From assembly GCF_001922345.1 (NCBI RefSeq), contig NZ_CP018812.1, positions 1,240,001 through 1,304,000 of the forward strand: DNA of 64,000 bases. The letters are read 5' to 3'. Shown piece by piece: positions 63,322 to 64,000 of this stretch. Origin of the DNA: Paraburkholderia sp. SOS3. GTDB lineage: Bacteria; Pseudomonadota; Gammaproteobacteria; Burkholderiales; Burkholderiaceae. A program made the translations under genes and the position numbers. The stretch's first letter is position 1, and each line of letters begins with the position of its first letter. Below the pieces are notes generated by a model. It was given only the letters and a program-made list of their open reading frames with translations. It was not told where the DNA came from and searched no databases.

Positions 63322-64000
63322 GCTCGCTTTGAAGGGCTCGCTTTTGGTCGCTGTCGCGGCGCTCGTCAGTGGATGCAACGACCACGCGCAGTATGACGAC
63401 CAGCATCAGTACGGCGCCAATCCGCCGATGCCGGCGGAGCGGAATTTTCTGGCGCCGCCGATGCAGGTGCCGAAGTTCGTCGGCTGGAAAGACGGCCAGG
63501 CGCCGAAAGTGGCCGAGGGCCTGAAGATCGAGAAGATCGCCTCGGGGCTTGTGCATCCGCGCCAGGTTTATACGCTGCCGAACGGCGATATTCTCGTTGC
63601 GGAATCGAACAGCCCGAATGAAGAGCCCGTGACCACGCCCAAGCAACTGATCGCAGGGCTTATCGAAAGCCGCTCGGGCAAAAAGGCCAAGGGTGCGAAT
63701 CGCATTTCGTTGTTGCGCGAGCGCAATGACGGCAGCGGGCAGTGGGACAAATACGTGTTCATCGACAATCTGCATTCGCCGTTCGGTATGCAGCTTGTCG
63801 GCGATACGCTTTACGTCGCGGATACTGACGCTATCCTGAAGTTTCCGTACAAGACCGGCGAGACACATATTGCGCAGCGCGGCGTCGAGCTGACCGATCT
63901 TCCCGATACGATCAATCACCACTGGACCAAGGCGCTGCTTGCGAGTCCCGATGGCAAGAAGCTCTTTGTCGGCGTCGGCTCGAACAGCAATGTCGGCGAA
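63314..64000 (+). CDS. PQQ-dependent sorbosone dehydrogenase-like protein (5' part)
   Basis: The first 229 residues of a gene cut by the window end. It starts at ATG 63314 (SD AAGGAGG at 63301-63307), with a lipoprotein signal whose lipobox is LVSGC (Cys21). The mature protein shows KIASGLVHPRQVYTLPNGDILVAESNSP and DNLHSPFGMQLVGDTLYVADTDAILKFPYKTGETHI, typical of soluble PQQ aldose/sorbosone dehydrogenase propellers. It would oxidise sugars in the periplasm. Confidence 0.88.
   Translation, partial: MNKLALKGSLLVAVAALVSGCNDHAQYDDQHQYGANPPMPAERNFLAPPMQVPKFVGWKDGQAPKVAEGLKIEKIASGLVHPRQVYTLPNGDILVAESNSPNEEPVTTPKQLIAGLIESRSGKKAKGANRISLLRERNDGSGQWDKYVFIDNLHSPFGMQLVGDTLYVADTDAILKFPYKTGETHIAQRGVELTDLPDTINHHWTKALLASPDGKKLFVGVGSNSNVGE

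Noticed and set aside
1..64000. tRNA, rRNA, CRISPR arrays, transposases and phage genes
   Set aside because: I read for T-loop motifs, regularly spaced repeats and transposase motifs and saw none; a tRNAscan and ISfinder search would settle this.

Overview
The window is GC-rich, densely coded DNA from a Gram-negative bacterium. It carries OmpC-like 16-stranded porins, an RND efflux operon, PqiABC, a DUF3331 protein, membrane PQQ glucose dehydrogenase and Ku. This mix points to a betaproteobacterium of the family Burkholderiaceae (Paraburkholderia/Trinickia/Caballeronia type). That is inferred from protein families, not from a marker gene. I saw no rRNA, tRNA, CRISPR array, prophage or intact insertion sequence. 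About 58 protein genes are supported, including two below 60 codons (48014-48160 and 62525-62665) and two cut by the window edges.

Layout. (1) 1-7936: one plus-strand operon combining a BMP-type ABC importer (binding protein, two permeases, tandem ATPase) with a biuret-hydrolase-like enzyme, an AmiF-type formamidase, a second isochorismatase-fold amidase, an AtzH-like protein and a GntR regulator. It looks like an uptake and breakdown route for a small urea/amide/nucleobase-like nitrogen compound. (2) 8089-11524: Ku, overlapped by a MerR/TPR-like gene, then the wreck of an Rhs-type gene and a porin. (3) 11575-16968, minus strand: CoA-transferase, MFS importer, citryl-CoA-lyase-like enzyme, SMP-30 lactonase-like protein and IclR regulator, headed by three alternating operator half-sites. 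(4) 17286-25762: a YghU-like glutathione transferase, a RibD-like reductase, a TetR regulator and a MexEF-OprN-like efflux operon. (5) 26092-30866: an orphan terminator, a VOC protein, an ECF41 sigma factor with a carboxymuconolactone-decarboxylase-like partner, a cupin, a LysR gene preceded by a perfect ECF41-type promoter, DUF3331 and a small lipoprotein.

(6) 30987-43459: redox and stress genes: quinone oxidoreductase, Gcd, Zn-dependent alcohol/formaldehyde dehydrogenase, porin, YdeP-like molybdoenzyme, SDR, manganese catalase and DUF488. (7) 43470-49714: pqiABC, a flavodoxin-like reductase with a cysteine cluster, a 48-residue acidic protein, an SdhB not accompanied by other sdh genes, and a lipoprotein. 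(8) 49795-53200: ribitol catabolism (rbtK, rbtD, AraC regulator). (9) 53346-58718: MocR regulator divergent from a DJ-1/PfpI gene, a predicted bicovalent FAD oxidase, a haloacid dehalogenase and a small secreted protein. (10) 59028-62484: LuxR regulator with fmdA, an AmiS/UreI channel and fmdB, a second and unrelated formamide system. (11) 62525-64000: a mini-lipoprotein, a DUF2231 protein and the start of a PQQ sorbosone-dehydrogenase-like gene.

The recurring theme is scavenging nitrogen from small amides (two formamidases of different folds plus a biuret hydrolase) combined with periplasmic PQQ oxidation and stress defence.
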